64,000 nt of DNA from Haematococcus lacustris (taxonomy: Eukaryota > Chlorophyta > Chlorophyceae > Chlamydomonadales > Haematococcaceae): positions 6,007,838 to 6,071,837 of the forward strand of contig JASKMD010000026.1 of the NCBI GenBank assembly GCA_030144725.1, in the 5' to 3' direction. Both the position numbers and the translations under genes were made by a program. Below are positions 20,202-35,916 of this stretch, piece by piece. The first letter of the stretch is position 1; each line of letters begins with the position of its first letter. The notes under the pieces were generated by a model. It saw only the letters and a list, made by a program, of their open reading frames with translations. It was not told the origin of the DNA and did no database searches.

Positions 20202-23780
<3,579 letters not shown>

Positions 23781-23964
23781 GCAGCTCCCCACGAGGCCGC
23801 AGAACTGGAGTCCTTCGGTTTGTTAGTTACTGTCGGGCCTCTCCTAATCGCTGCTCGCCTCGGCCTCATAACTAAAAGAGCAGGCTCAGTCCATCGAGAG
23901 CAGGCCTTATTCAACACAGAGAATCTGCAACGTGCTGCGTCACAGCAGGTCGGGCTCAACGCAA
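23781..23964. promoter_or_regulatory. Divergent promoter between DXO and the At5g03900-like gene
   Basis: Only 184 bp separate the two inferred start codons on opposite strands, so both promoters and 5' UTRs must fit here unless an upstream exon was missed. No clear TATA box is visible. Confidence 0.5.
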
Positions 23965-26900
23965 ATGCAGGTGCAACACTCCCAGGGCTCTTTCGCTGGG
24001 GTCGGACGCTACGCTGTGCCCCGACTAGGCCCGCGGTCGTCTGCGGTGCACCTACGTTGCAGCCGGGCTGCCCACCTCACCTCCCCGTCCGCTCAGCTTG
24101 GTCCCCTTCCATCTCCCAAAACAGCCCTAGCACTTCGATCAGTACAAGCCCGCTATTCAGAAGGGCGTGACCCATATGGCAACCGAGGCCCCACCCCTGA
24201 GGAGGGCTACACCAGGTTCCGCCGCCCCACCCGAGGCCGGCAGCCAGAGCTCACTGACTATGCCGAGCCCCTGCAGCCCGGCCGGCAGGCTGATCTTCCA
24301 GGAGGATGGGGCGACCTGGGCGTGCGCACAGAGCGCGGGGGCGACCTGGCACGGTCAGAGGCTGGCACAGCAGAGAGCGAGTGGGGCCGCAGCACAGGGA
24401 GTGCCCCTGGGGCCCCTGGCAGCAGTGGTGGTGGCAGGGAACAGAGCCGCCTGTCATGGAACCCAGTGGAGGTGGTGAAGCGCGAGCAAGGCCTGCAGAG
24501 CAACAGGTGTGGCCAGGGCCAGGGCCAGGGCCAGGAGGGGCGGGGCAAGTGCAGAAGCTAGGCGGGCGTGCCAGTCTGCTGGCTGGGCTGGGTTTGCCAT
24601 GGTATACACACCTTCTGCTGCTGGCATGCATGTTAGCACGCGATGGTGCTGTCAGGTGGCATCCCTCGTCTCATCCTGCTTTGCACTTGGCCTGCCCCTG
24701 ATTCCATGACCCATTGTAATATCGTGATGAGACAGCAGGTTGTGGTGAAGGGCACCCCTCCTTGTCCCCCTGCCCTGCCCTGCCCTGCCCTGCCCTGCCC
24801 TGCCCCGTCTCCCCAATGTCTCTCACTACGCATGCTGTCACCCAATCAATCAACTTGCTCTGCATGCTTCCACCCCACCACATACCCCTCACCGCTCCCT
24901 CTTCCTTATCTCTTACCTCTAACCTCCCCCTGCGTGGCCCTTGTCCCCGGTGTTCCTCTCCCTGTCAGGCTGCCCACTGACCTGAGGGAGTCTGTGGAAA
25001 ACGCGGTGGAGCAGCTGGGCTTCAGGGTCACACCAGGGGACGTGGCCGCCAGGGCCGGGGTTAAGCTTGCGCAGGCGGAGGAGGCACTGAAGGCCCTGGC
25101 GTATGACACGGCTGCCGCACTAGAGGTGGGTGCAGGCTGGGGTGATGGCTGGGGCAGGCAGGCAGTGAGGGATCGCTGCTGGTGTCAGGGTAAGGAAGCT
25201 ATGCCATGGAGGTGATGTCATGGAGGGGTGCTGGTTAGAGGAGCTATGCAATCGAGGAGATGGGGTGCTAGTGTGAGAGTGGGGAGGGGGGAGGGGGGCT
25301 AGGCTGCCTAGCAAGTGGTGTATGTGCCCAGGTGCCTGACTCGATAGCTCAAACTGCCCCACCCCCTCCTGCCTGGTGTGGCCCCTGCCTCCTGGGTGTG
25401 CTCCCCCTCCCCCTCCCCTCTCCCCCTCCCCCTCCCCTCCTGTATCTAGAACAGTAAGCGTAGCACCCGTTTTGCCACCCCCCGCCCACACAGCCTCCCC
25501 CGCCCCTGCTCCCTTCCACCCTCTCCCCTGCCCCCCTCCCCCTCTCCTGCCCCCTCCCCTGTTCACCCCGCCCCAGGTGTCCTCCGCTGGTGACGTGGTG
25601 TACGCCTTCCCCTCCAGCTTCCGCAGCACCCTACGCTCCCGCTCCCTGCTACTCAGCGCGGCGCCGCTGCTGGCCCAGGCCCGCAAGGCCATCGCGTACC
25701 TCACGCGCGTGCTGTTTGGCACTGCCCTGGTGTCCTCCATCGCCATCGTGTGGCTGGCCGTGGTGGCAATCCTCACGGGGACCAGCCGGGACAGGGATGA
25801 CCGGCGGGGCGGCGGCATGAGGGGTGGTCCTGGCTACTACAATGAGTGAGTGGCTGCCTCATGCGCTGGCCAACACCCTGCTCCTCCCCCTGCCCCTGCC
25901 CCTGCCCCTGCCCCTGCCCCTGCCCCTGCCCCTGCCCCTGCCCCTGCCCCTGCCCCTGCCCCTGCCCCTGCCCCTGCCCCTGCCCCTGCCCCTGCCCCTG
26001 CCCCTGCCCCTGCCCCTGCCCCTGCCCCTGCCCCTGCCCCTGTAGCATCCCACCACCCGCACCCCTGCCCTATTGCAGGTATTACGGGCCCTATGGGGGA
26101 GGTGGCGGCCCCTCAGCGCGCCTCTACTTCAACCTCACGGACCTGCTCATCTACCTGGACCCAAACTATGGCCAGGTGGGCAGCAACCCCTGCTCTGCCT
26201 GCACCGCCACTACCCCCATGCCTTACTATCAAATCTACCTCAACTTGGTTGCCTTGCCTCTGGCTCACCAGCCGGCCAGCCATGTTGCCAGCGCAACCTC
26301 CTCTTCCTAGTGGGCCCCCACCTCACCCCACCAGCAGCACCCCCCTGCCCCTCACCCCTGCTCACCAGTGGTCTGGTCAGGCCTGGGTGCTCTACTGACC
26401 CGCGCACCCAGCCCTACCCCAGTGGCCATCGCCCCGCAGGCGGCCCAGCAACGTCTTGAGCGCGGAGCTCAGCTGACCTTTGTGGAGGCCATCTTCAGCT
26501 TTGTGTTTGGTGATGGCGACCCCAATGCCAAGTTTGATGAGCAGCGGTGGACTGCCCTGGCAACCTTGATCCAGCAGAGGTCAGGCGGACAGCAGGGGAG
26601 GGAGGGAGGGGGAAGACCAAGGTGCTTGCACCGGCTGCTACAGCTACTGTGCTCTTGCCATTGTGCTGCTGCCAGCATCCTCCTGCTGCATGTTGCTGCT
26701 TCAATTGTGCTGCTTGTATCGCCCGCTTGGACCTGAGTGTAAGGGAGTGATGCGGCCCAGGGCATATTCATGTTATACATCATAATGTTATTGTACGGTT
26801 GTGTAGGGTCAGGAGCTGCAGAGGGGCAAGACTATGTAGTGACGGGGTTCAAATCCTGCCAGTGACTCTCTGGTTGCTCTCTCTCTCTCCCATGATGGCA

Positions 26901-29900
26901 TGAGCGATTCATCACGTGTGTTTGAGGTAGATGAAGACAATGTTGTGGTGCCTTGACTGCTTAGTACACCGCATTCCCTGTGAGGCACAACATGAGCTCC
27001 ATGTGGGTCAGGACCTGTGCCTGCAGGGGCAAGACTCTTTTGCAGCCCATGCGTGATGTGTGACTTGGCTTAAACCTGCCATTTGCTCCCCCGCTTGCTT
27101 AGTCTGCTGGTGACATGAACATTTCATCAAATAACATTGTGTGAGGTGTGACGCGTGCAGGGGTGGCGTGGTGACGGCGGAGGAGATGGCGCCCTTCCTG
27201 GACCCCCCAGCAGTGGAGCCGCAGGCCCTGGCTAGTGGCTCAGTGAGGCCTCCACACCCCTCTGCTGCCGCCCTGCTGCGAGCCACCCTCCCTCTCTGCT
27301 GCTGTTGATGCTGCCAGGAGCACCCTGCCTGCAGTGCTGCTCCACTCGCCCGACCCTTAGCTCCTGTGCGTGGCTCAGTGTCAACATATCTGCTGCTGCT
27401 CTGCCACCAAACCCACCGCTGGTGATCTGGCTGCCTGCCTCATCTAACTACCCCTTTGTTAAAGCTGCTGCCTTGGACCTGGCGCCATTGCAGGCTGCCT
27501 ATTCAGACGAGTCGTTTGTGCTGCCCGCCCTGATCCGCTTTGGTGGGGAGCCGTTTGTGGATGAGGGCAGCGGTGCGCTGCTGTATCGCTTCCCGGCGCT
27601 GCAAACCACCAGCGTGACCCGAGTGAGCAGAGTGGGGTGGGCCAAGCACAGAGCCAGGGGCTAGGGGCAGGGGCAGGGGCAGGAGCAGAGGCCAGGGCAG
27701 GGGCAGGGGCGAGGGCAGGGGCCAGGGCAGGGGGAGACGCGAAGGCTGAGGCATTTCAGGTCGGGGACTAGAAGTACAGGTAACATGTGGTGCACAGTTC
27801 CAACCCGGCAAGCTTGCCACCCAGACACGCACTGCAGCGCAAGCACCTCTAGGCGCTGCCTGCCTCCCCAGCCTCCTCCCTGGTTGCACCCCTTCCATGA
27901 ACCCTGCCACGCTTGGCTGCGACCACCCACCCTCATCTCCCAATCCCAATCCCTGCCCGGCTGCCCAACACCCTTCAGCCATGCCCCTGACCCCAGCCTC
28001 CCAGGCCTCCCCTTGACGTGCAGCCGGTGTGAGGGCCTGCCCTGGCCTACGCCTGGCTGCTGCAGGAGTACCTAGGCGCTGCACCTGCCGGCTCCACTGC
28101 CCCAGTTGAGGAGGCGCCCTGGGAACTGACTGCCGCATCCCCAGGCCAGGTGAGCCCTGATGCCCTGCCTGCAGCCTGGAGCTGGAGCGAAAGAGTCACC
28201 TGTCATGGCCCCAAGCTGCATCACCACACCACACCACACCACACCACACCACACCACACCACACCACACCACACCACACCACACCACACCACACCACACC
28301 ACACCACACCACACCACACCACACCACACCACACCACACCACACCACACCACACCACACCACACCACACCACACCACACCACACCACACCACACCACACC
28401 ACACCACACCACACCACACCACACCACACCACACCACACCATGTGCTGCCTGTGGGCACCATTGCACCATGGCCTGCCCAGAAGCCAGCAGCCATACCTG
28501 GCTGCTAGCTTAGCGGGGGAAGCCATCAACAGCCTATGCATTCCGAGCAGCAGCAGCCACAGTGGTGTATTGCAGCAACAGCAGCAGCATATGTCACTGT
28601 ATTCATAGGCATCAGAGTGCCGCCATTGGCCTGGCATGCACACGTCTACTGGCCAGCAGCTGCGGGCTATTACTGCTGTAGCAACGCCGGGTTAGGCATG
28701 TAGCCACGTCCTTGACAGCCTGCCTGCCTCCATGTACCGTAGGGCTGCTGCCACCTGCATGCCACACCCCCAACCACTTGGTCAAGACCCACCCCTAGGC
28801 ACCGCCCACCGCCCTCCCAGTACACATTTACATAACTCACCCGCCCAACGGCACCTCTGACTACCCACCCTTCTCTCCCCTATCTTCCTCCCTCCCACTC
28901 CCATTGTAGCTCCTAGCCAGGCCACCCCTGGCATGATGTGCCCCTCCCTTCCCCTGCCTGAGCTGCTGCCCCCTGGCCTGCCCTGTGCCCTGCTGCCCAG
29001 GTGGCCGGGACCGTGGCCCTGGGCGTGTTGAACCTGGTGGGGGTGGCCACACTGGCCTCCCTGCTGGGTGACCCGGGAGCGCGATACGTCTTAGCCGCCC
29101 AGGGCTTGGGCTGGGTGGCGGGCCTGCTACCGGCATTGGGCGTAAGTGCCACGTGCTGGCTCGCTTTGCCCAGCGGCTTTTGCAACCGCCGCTAGGATTG
29201 CCGCTGTTACAGCCGCTGTTGCTGCTGACGGGTGGGGATGGGGTGGGGGTGGGGGTGGGGGTGGGGGTGGGGACACATTTGCATCCGCTCCTGCTGCTGC
29301 TTTCATAGGCGCAGCTTTGCCCAGCCTGCTGCCCTGCCCACTGCCCAGCTGACTACTGATTAGTCCTTTTTGCCTGCCCTCACCACTGCTGCCCTTGCCC
29401 TTAGCCTGCCATACAACAAGAGGTGTGGGAGAGCGTTGCCTGTGATAGCCAGTCATGTGGCTGGATGCCTGCAGCTGGGTGTGGCTCTCCCCCTTGCTGC
29501 CATTCTGCTGCATGGCTGTGTGCATGGCTGCATGGCTGCATGGCTGCCTGCAGGCCTATGCGGTGTCCTTCTTTGCCATCCCCTCATTCCGGTGGTTCTG
29601 GAACCAGCGACGCAATGCAGACATCCAGGCCCGCAACAAAGCACGGGCAGCAGCCTCCCGCCTGGTGGCACGGGGTGGGCGCTGGCTGCAGGAGGTGAGC
29701 AGGGCAGGCAGCAGGCAGTAGGCCCCCCCGCCACCCAGCCCAGGCCAGCCAAGACCAAACAGCACCTGCCCTGGACCGCTGGGGCTGTGGGTTCTGGTAC
29801 GCTTCGCCTGTCTTGCCCAGGCCAGCCAGGACGCGACAGGACAGTCTCTGGGCCCCTGGGGCTGTGGGTTGTAGCACGTCTGGTCAGTCCAGTAGGCTGC

Positions 29901-30667
29901 TGCAGCTGTGCCTAGTGGCAAGGTGCAGCTGGTGGGGTAGCTGCAGCTGATGAGGCCAACCAGGTTCGAGGGTGCAGCAAAGCCAGCCTGGGGTAGTTGT
30001 TGTGCTTGGGGCAGCGTGACGGCAGCCTGATGGTGGTCGGTGCACAGCTGGTTGCAGGCGTGCTCAGCTGCAATGTGGCTGGGGGGGCGTTGGCAGCAAA
30101 TTGCTGAAGCTGGAATGGTTAGAGCCGATGAACACAGGGTTCATGTGCCACCCTGCTGTGCTGCTGCTAACCCTTCACCGCCAGGCGCCGCCTTGGTCCC
30201 GCTGCCATGTCTATGCCGCTGCCTGCTGCTGCTGTATGGCTGCTCTGCAGAAGCTGGGCATGGCCCGGCAGGCAGGGGAAAGGCGCACTGTGCGACGCAG
30301 TGACATCGTGTTCAGCTCAGACAAGGAGACAGGGACTCAGGTGAGGGGCAGGGCAGGGCGATGCGGGACGGGGTGGGGCAGGGCAGGGGTGTTTGGGGCC
30401 ACAGAGTGAGAGAGTTGTTGAGGTGTCCCTTGAGGGGTAGGGACCCAGCAGCATGGAGTAAATTGGGTGTGGGAACGGAGAAAGGTAAAAGTGATGGGCA
30501 AACAGCAAGCAAGGGTGGTTGAGACGGTCGGTGTTACAGAACGTTTTGTGTGTCACTGCTTGCGTGCTGCGCAGAGCGTTACGGGTCAAGAATTGGATTC
30601 CTGGGACCAGCGCATGAAGGGTCGGGGCAGTCCGGGCTCGGAGGGCGGGCGTGGATCTAGGCGCTAG
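23965..30667 (+). CDS. Homologue of chloroplast membrane protein At5g03900
   Basis: Plastid membrane protein of unknown role; the plant protein has been labelled Fe-S cluster biosynthesis-like. Twelve plus exons in perfect phase: 23965-24506, 24969-25125, 25577-25845, 26079-26175, 26440-26579, 27161-27242, 27494-27622, 28066-28149, 29001-29141, 29554-29694, 30251-30340, 30575-30667 (654 aa). N-terminal about 90 residues are transit-like. Conserved blocks: ESVENAVEQLGFRVTPGDVA; DVVYAFPSSFRSTLRSRSLL; a membrane helix from LFGTALVSSIAIVWLAVVAI; LYFNLTDLLIYLDPNYG; FSFVFGDGDPNAKFDE; RGGVVTAEEMAPFLD; SFVLPALIRFGGEPF; a second hydrophobic block around LGVLNLVGVATLASLL; SFFAIPSFRWFWNQRRN; SDIVFSSDKETGTQ; and ELDSWDQRMKG. 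Introns hold several simple repeats. The start is the first in-frame ATG; an earlier exon is possible. Confidence 0.92.
25880..26043. repeat. (CCCTGC)n hexanucleotide microsatellite
   Basis: About 27 copies inside intron 3 of the At5g03900-like gene. Confidence 0.97.
26805..27155 (+). repeat. Pair of SINE-like repeats in intron 5
   Basis: Two related segments (about 26807-26925 and 27006-27145) share GGGTCAGGA.CTG, GGGGCAAGACT, a TTCAAATCCTGCC / TTAAACCTGCC block and an ATTTCATCA end. The first holds GGGGTTCAAATCC, like the T-arm (B box) of a tRNA promoter, which suggests decayed tRNA-derived SINEs. Confidence 0.4.
28218..28442. repeat. (ACACC)n pentanucleotide microsatellite
   Basis: About 44 copies in the intron after the 28066-28149 exon of the At5g03900-like gene. 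Confidence 0.97.
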
Positions 30668-30915
30668 GTAGTCAGGTCTGGCACGCGCTTGTCGCTGGTG
30701 TATTCGCTGAAAGAAACGTGTTTGAGCGTCGCCAAGTGTTTGTTCGTAAGCCAGGAATTTTGTAGAGGTGGGTGTGCAGTTTGCATGGTTGATAATGATG
30801 TGATGGACGCATTACAGGTTAGGTGAGTAGGAAATAAGGTGGTTGACAATGGCATGGTCATTCGCAGGCGAAGACGCTGCACTTGCAGTTATCTGATGGG
30901 GTTGGTGGCAAGGGG
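30668..30915. other. 3' flank of the At5g03900-like gene
   Basis: Presumed 3' UTR and intergenic DNA. The usual green algal poly(A) signal TGTAA was not found close after the stop codon. No gene seen. Confidence 0.4.
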
Positions 30916-32143
30916 TCAGGTGTTCCCAACATGGGGTTGGTAATATGCATGCAACTACTCTCTCAATACTGTATCGTTTTCGATAGCGTTTATCACATTG
31001 GTAGCTGCAAATCAATGCGCGTCATCTGACCATCAGCGCAAGCCATTGGAGTTTATGCTCGCGTACTGCCACATGTGCCCGCGAACAAACCACAGCGGCG
31101 ATATGGGTCTCCTTGGCACGGTGAGCCACATCGCTGTGACCCCATCTACCTAGCGCAGTGAGCGGGTTGTGCACACATGGAATGTCCGGCAAACACCCAT
31201 CGCGATGCCTGCCGGGCGTGCAAGGCGCCTAGACGGGGTGATTGGAACATATAGTTATACTCGCTTCCGCCGAATACACCATCTGGGTCGGCGCACACTA
31301 AGGTATCACCGGCTTATAACCCCCCTCCTCCACTGTGTCCATCACTGTGTTGCACCCGCTGCACCCACAAGAAAATGGCTATAAAACGTTTGTTCTTGAC
31401 CCCTTGGCGCTTTTGTTAAAACAAACCGCACGTTAAACAGCCCAGGCCTCTATCAGTTTGACATCTTCAAAGTGACATCATGTTCTCCAAGCAGAATCAG
31501 GGCCACGGGGCTATGGGGTGGCAGTTGAGCTATGAAACTTTGCACGCAGGTGGATGGCATGTAGGGGAGTGTAACTCTCAGAGGAGCCAAGTCCTGATTC
31601 GGTCATGGTGTGGAGTTGTGTGTCTGACTGCATGGCCCCGGTCCTGAGATCGGCTAAGGGAGTTGGGGGTCACAGACCAAAGTGAGCTTTTGGCTTGTCT
31701 GATTATGAGTGTCTGTAGCAATGTCTGAGAGGAGCTCAACCTAGTAAGTAGCATGCTGTAAGTCAAAATGGTCGAGCTGTGGCATTGCACTCCAGGTATG
31801 GGGAGGAGGTGGGCTCAGTGCCACATCGCTGCAACCGTTTTTCGATCCGACTGCTGCCGCCGACGCGCATGCTCATGTTGAGCAGCCTAAGCGACGCGGG
31901 CGGTCGCAGCGATGACTGCATGCTCCGCTACGGCTCAAAATTTGAATCACTAACTTTGACGCTTTGTTGTGCACGGCCCACTCAGTGTATATCAATTTTG
32001 GATGGGTGAAAGGTAGCTGGCCGGGTTGGCTACACTGTGAATCATCTAGCATAATGTTTGGGCTCAGTGAGTGCAGAGTTACAGCCGTCCTACTGCCCAC
32101 GGGTCGGTTTCCTGTCATTTTCTGTTAGTTTGGGAACACCTGA
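30916..32143. mobile_element. Non-autonomous DNA transposon with 14 bp inverted repeats
   Basis: The left end TCAGGTGTTCCCAA (30916-30929) is the exact reverse complement of the right end TTGGGAACACCTGA (32130-32143). Both ends are directly flanked by CAAGGGG (30909-30915 and 32144-32150), a 7 bp direct repeat typical of a target-site duplication. The 1,228 bp body has no transposase. Length and ends would suit a hAT-like or similar cut-and-paste family, though hAT elements usually make 8 bp duplications. Confidence 0.8.
31560..31725. repeat. Dispersed repeat X, copy 1
   Basis: Shares GGCTAAGGGAGTTG, GACCAAAGTGA and CTTTT/CTTTC blocks, in the same order, with 40125-40260. It lies inside the 1.23 kb transposon. 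Confidence 0.55.
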
Positions 32144-32150
32144 CAAGGGG

Positions 32151-32487
32151 TGCCACATAATGGACAATTACATGTGTTGCAGGTACTTAGGGGCAGTGGC
32201 AGGGGTAGTGGCAGATATTGCAAGTCATTTCGACTTGTTAGCGGGGATGGAAATGTATCGACTTGTCAGCGGTTGTATCGACGGGTCAGCGGGGATGGAA
32301 ATGGCACACATCATAAATAGTCAGCTTCGCCACAATTGGCTAACGCTACGACTCAGAAAGAAGATGACAGGAAAGCAGCTTCAGACATACCTCCAGTTCC
32401 ACAAGCAGGAGGTACACACCAGTTGGAGGGTACCCAAGCTACTGAGCCACGTGTGCAACCCACATCCGTGAAAAGCTTGCCGCAGCT
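32151..32487. other. No gene seen
   Basis: Lower-GC DNA right of the transposon, with a short duplication of a CGACTTGTCAGCGG / CGACGGGTCAGCGG segment at 32250-32305. No motif recognised. Confidence 0.4.
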
Positions 32488-32850
32488 ATGGCCCCTCAGC
32501 AGCAACCCTTACCTGCAGGCACCACCCCTGAGCTGGCTGTGCCTGCTGGTGCACCCCCTCAGCAGCAGCAACAGCTGGCAGCGGCAAGCACGTCACGTAA
32601 GCGTGAGGCACCTGCAGCTAACAAGTCGAGGGCAGCAAAGCAAGGTGAGAACAACACCACGTACTGCACCTAGCACCTTCTTTAAGCGTGGTAGAGCAGC
32701 CGGTAATGCACTAGCGCCAGCAGCAGCTCCAAAAGCTAGTAATGATATCCAGCTGTCACGACTGCCGTCGTCCGCGTCCACATGCCAAAAGCAAAACATG
32801 TTCCGACTGCTGCTGCGCGTTGCAGGTGCCACTCACAACAGCGTGGCGAA
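32488..32850 (+). pseudogene. Gln-rich ORF with zinc-ribbon-like cysteines, probable transposon remnant
   Basis: An ATG at 32488 opens MAPQQQPLPAGTTPELAVPA and a basic STSRKREAPAANKSRAAK stretch that ends at a GTGAGA donor. Further on, a plus frame gives CHDCRRPRPHAKSKTCSDC, a CxxC-x12-CxxC zinc-ribbon pattern, before a CAG/GT site. The pieces may be exons of one DNA-binding or transposase protein. No homology is asserted. Confidence 0.3.
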
Positions 32851-33348
32851 GCGTGCTAGTGTGGCGCGCCTCGCATGAGGCAAAATCGCATGAATTCAAA
32901 TGTCGGTCTTTGGGCAGGCACTGAGCACCGCTGAGAGCGAGATAGTTTTTGCTGCGTCGGCCATCTCGTAGCTTTGAGTCTCCTCTGTTTAAATCACTGT
33001 TTACATATAATTTTGACTGAGTGGCTGCGGAGATACGGGCTTCCTATCACAGGGGGGTGGTTTACAGGTAGTTGGGAACGCCTGAACGACTGACACAGCG
33101 TAAGCAGCATGATGTATATTTCACCAACTGATGACAAATCCGCCAAACCTGCAACAAACAGTAGTATTCAACATGTCCAGAAGGAGGCCAACGCACAACC
33201 TGCTCTAATCCACTCCCACACCTCTCCAGCAATGAGCCTTTTTGATTGAGTGCGAAAAACTGGCCACACCAGGCACCAACCAACACCTATGCTGAGCCTG
33301 AGTCTTGCACTACTTATTGAACGGCAGCAGTGAAACAAGCCCTCTGGC
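32851..33348. other. No gene seen; another transposon-end-like site
   Basis: GTTGGGAACGCCTGA at 33069-33083 resembles the inverted-repeat end of the 30916-32143 element with one change. The rest shows no motif up to the assembly gap. Confidence 0.35.
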
Positions 33349-33848
33349 NNNNNNNNNNNNNNNNNNNNNNNNNNNNNNNNNNNNNNNNNNNNNNNNNNNN
33401 NNNNNNNNNNNNNNNNNNNNNNNNNNNNNNNNNNNNNNNNNNNNNNNNNNNNNNNNNNNNNNNNNNNNNNNNNNNNNNNNNNNNNNNNNNNNNNNNNNNN
33501 NNNNNNNNNNNNNNNNNNNNNNNNNNNNNNNNNNNNNNNNNNNNNNNNNNNNNNNNNNNNNNNNNNNNNNNNNNNNNNNNNNNNNNNNNNNNNNNNNNNN
33601 NNNNNNNNNNNNNNNNNNNNNNNNNNNNNNNNNNNNNNNNNNNNNNNNNNNNNNNNNNNNNNNNNNNNNNNNNNNNNNNNNNNNNNNNNNNNNNNNNNNN
33701 NNNNNNNNNNNNNNNNNNNNNNNNNNNNNNNNNNNNNNNNNNNNNNNNNNNNNNNNNNNNNNNNNNNNNNNNNNNNNNNNNNNNNNNNNNNNNNNNNNNN
33801 NNNNNNNNNNNNNNNNNNNNNNNNNNNNNNNNNNNNNNNNNNNNNNNN
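33349..33848. other. Assembly gap (500 N)
   Basis: Exactly 500 unknown bases, a conventional fixed-size gap. It stands at the 5' side of a proline-rich coding tail, so the missing DNA is probably a G/C-rich repeat. Confidence 1.
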
Positions 33849-33855
33849 GCCCCCC

Positions 33856-34344
33856 AATACTGCCACCAGCCGCCCCTCACCGCCTACCTCCTCGCCCTCC
33901 TCGCCCTCCACGCCCTCCTCCACTTCTGCTTCTCGTCCATCAGCAACCAGCTCATCTAGCCAAAGCAGCCCAGCTCAGTCTTCCCAATCAAGGACCGCCC
34001 CGCCTGCCAGACCCACCCCTTCTGCAAACCCCACCCCACGCCCAAGCAGCCAAAGCACCTCCTCTGCTCCACCCACCCGATCATCAGGAGGGGGAGGGCC
34101 TGAGCGACAGGCATCTACTCCCAGGCAACAGCCCCCCGTCACTGAAAGGAGTGCTGCCAGCCCGCCTCGTCAAGCCCCTCAGCAAACACGGCCAGCAGCA
34201 AGCCAGCCACGCCAAGAGCGTCCACAAGCTCAGCCAGCTCCAAGGCCAGCGGCTGCTCAAGCCCAGTCTGCACCACGGCAACAGGCTCCTGCAAACCAGG
34301 TCCAGCGCCAGGACCGCCAGGACCGCCAAGGACGGCGCAGCTGA
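33856..34344 (+). CDS. Secreted proline-rich protein HRGP3, C-terminal part
   Basis: An open frame runs out of the gap to a TGA at 34342-34344. It has no Met because its start is lost. The sequence is Ser/Thr/Pro-rich at first (RPSPPTSSPSSPSTPSS), then Pro/Gln/Arg/Ala-rich, ending QVQRQDRQDRQGRRS. This matches the style of the 35.9-39.0 kb gene, which ends PKRRA. Such tails are typical targets of prolyl hydroxylation and arabinosylation in algal walls. The last codons and about 80 bp of 3' flank are repeated at 54593-54680. Confidence 0.6.
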   Translation, partial: NTATSRPSPPTSSPSSPSTPSSTSASRPSATSSSSQSSPAQSSQSRTAPPARPTPSANPTPRPSSQSTSSAPPTRSSGGGGPERQASTPRQQPPVTERSAASPPRQAPQQTRPAASQPRQERPQAQPAPRPAAAQAQSAPRQQAPANQVQRQDRQDRQGRRS

Positions 34345-35574
34345 AGCCACTGACCCAAGACCAGGGCAGGTCTGCCTTCACAAGTTCTGCCAGCCAAGCA
34401 CAGCCACAGCTACCATTCTAGGTGTGACATGGCTTCATGCTCGGGACTGCCTATGGTGGCATGCCATGCAGTCTGCCTGCTTGTGTGTTTGCTCCTATGC
34501 AGCCTGCATCACGCTGCATATATCACATTACAATGATGTCCATATCAAACCCATAACATGTTGCCATCTGTGTCCCTTTCCACCCATATAGATAAGTCGG
34601 ATGAGCAGCTGTCGAGCCATCACACAGCTACATAGATTCTTAGGCATGGTCACCAGTTGTGTTAGCTTCATGGTATGAAATTGGTTCAGGCACTTCAGGT
34701 AGTGAAAGGCTGTGCATTGTGTGCATGTTTAATGCCAGCGAGTGGTGTTTGCTGACGTGCTGTGAGTACGAAGGTGCATTGTAGTGAGGTTCACATCTTT
34801 ACAGGCTCAGTAGCATCTCTACTAGGGCTGGAACTGTTTAGTCATGCAAAGCACTGCTATGTATCAGAACTCTACTTCAGGATCTCATAGGCAGCGCAGG
34901 GTTGACAGTAGGTATTTGGGTGGTGTTGCGTACATGCTGTGATATGTTGCAAACCCCTGGCGGGATTAGTTGAGTGGTGTACAAAGGTGCTACGCCTGGC
35001 ACAGGCGCAAGTGTAACAAAGATCTAAAAGAAGCACTGGCCAAGCAGGGTCAGTTTGATATTGTGCGCACCATGTGCTTATTGTGCTTTATTGGTTGTGG
35101 CGCACATTCAGTAGAGGCCAACGCCACAATCAAAGTGCGTGATGAGTGTTCTTGTCATACATCGTTCAACCACAAGAGGGGAATACAACCAGAACCCAAC
35201 TAACGGTGGGGGTCAGTGATGGGTAATACGTGTATCATTCAACATCGTTCAACCACAAGAGGGGATTACATTCAGCACCCTATCAACACATAATGGTTTT
35301 CAGCGTGGGGGTTAACAACACATAATGGTTTTCAGCGTACTGCTCCAAGTAATGCTACTTGTTATCAATCAATTGACAACTAGTGGTCCTACACGTTTTC
35401 CATCTCAAGGAGGATCTAATACTAATGGTGCTCGTTTTGAGGTGTAGCGACAGGGCAGGGTTTATGAAAGGCCACCCAGGAGGCGGTGCAAGACGCAAGA
35501 GCTCCAATGGCCAGGACCAACGACACTGGAGATATGGCGAAAGCAACTGTGTTGAGCCTGGTGCTATAGGACCC
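34345..35574. repeat. Unassigned DNA with local duplications
   Basis: No gene is recognised. CATCGTTCAACCACAAGAGG occurs twice (35158-35177 and 35242-35261), each followed by similar sequence, and AACACATAATGGTTTTCAGC occurs twice (35285-35305 and 35317-35336). Confidence 0.5.
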
Positions 35575-35790
35575 CAACAACAGGTAGCTCAGGACCCCAA
35601 CAGCATGAGCTGGTGGTTCCATGTCAGCTCAAGATCATCAGTTCTGCTATTTGACAGGATCCAGTCTGGCCTTGCCAGGCCAGGGTACAGCTAGGCCATA
35701 ACAGACCGCTTGTGCTTCCATGTCAGCTAGCGATATGTCTGCACGCCACACCCTGGCCTGCGTAACCCCTGCGGCAGCCTCCATGTCGCC
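35575..35790. repeat. Left arm of a 3.6 kb spaced inverted repeat
   Basis: Matches the reverse complement of 39043-39235 at roughly 80-85% by eye. Shared blocks include AGGACCCCAACAGCATGAGC, GCACGCCACACCCTGGC and GGCAGCCTCCATG. The arms enclose the HRGP1 gene. Confidence 0.75.
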
Positions 35791-35916
35791 ATATGGCGAA
35801 AGCAACGGTTCGCTTTTTCAGGTGACCTCAGGTAGGTACTAACACCGCATCACCCTCATCGCGCTGTCTAAAAGCTACGCGCTGCCACGGACCATCGGTC
35901 CTCCACTCCGTCCAAA

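Noticed and set aside
25880..26062. Leu-Pro, Ala-Pro and Gly-Arg repeat proteins over the CCCTGC tract
   Set aside because: The tract is inside an intron whose borders join At5g03900 homology exactly.
28221..28643. Val-Trp-Cys-Gly repeat ORFs on the minus strand
   Set aside because: Pure translation of the ACACC microsatellite in an intron.
33168..34591. ORFs spanning the N gap (runs of X)
   Set aside because: They only bridge unknown bases. The frame actually used downstream of the gap is a different one, without a Met, ending at 34344.
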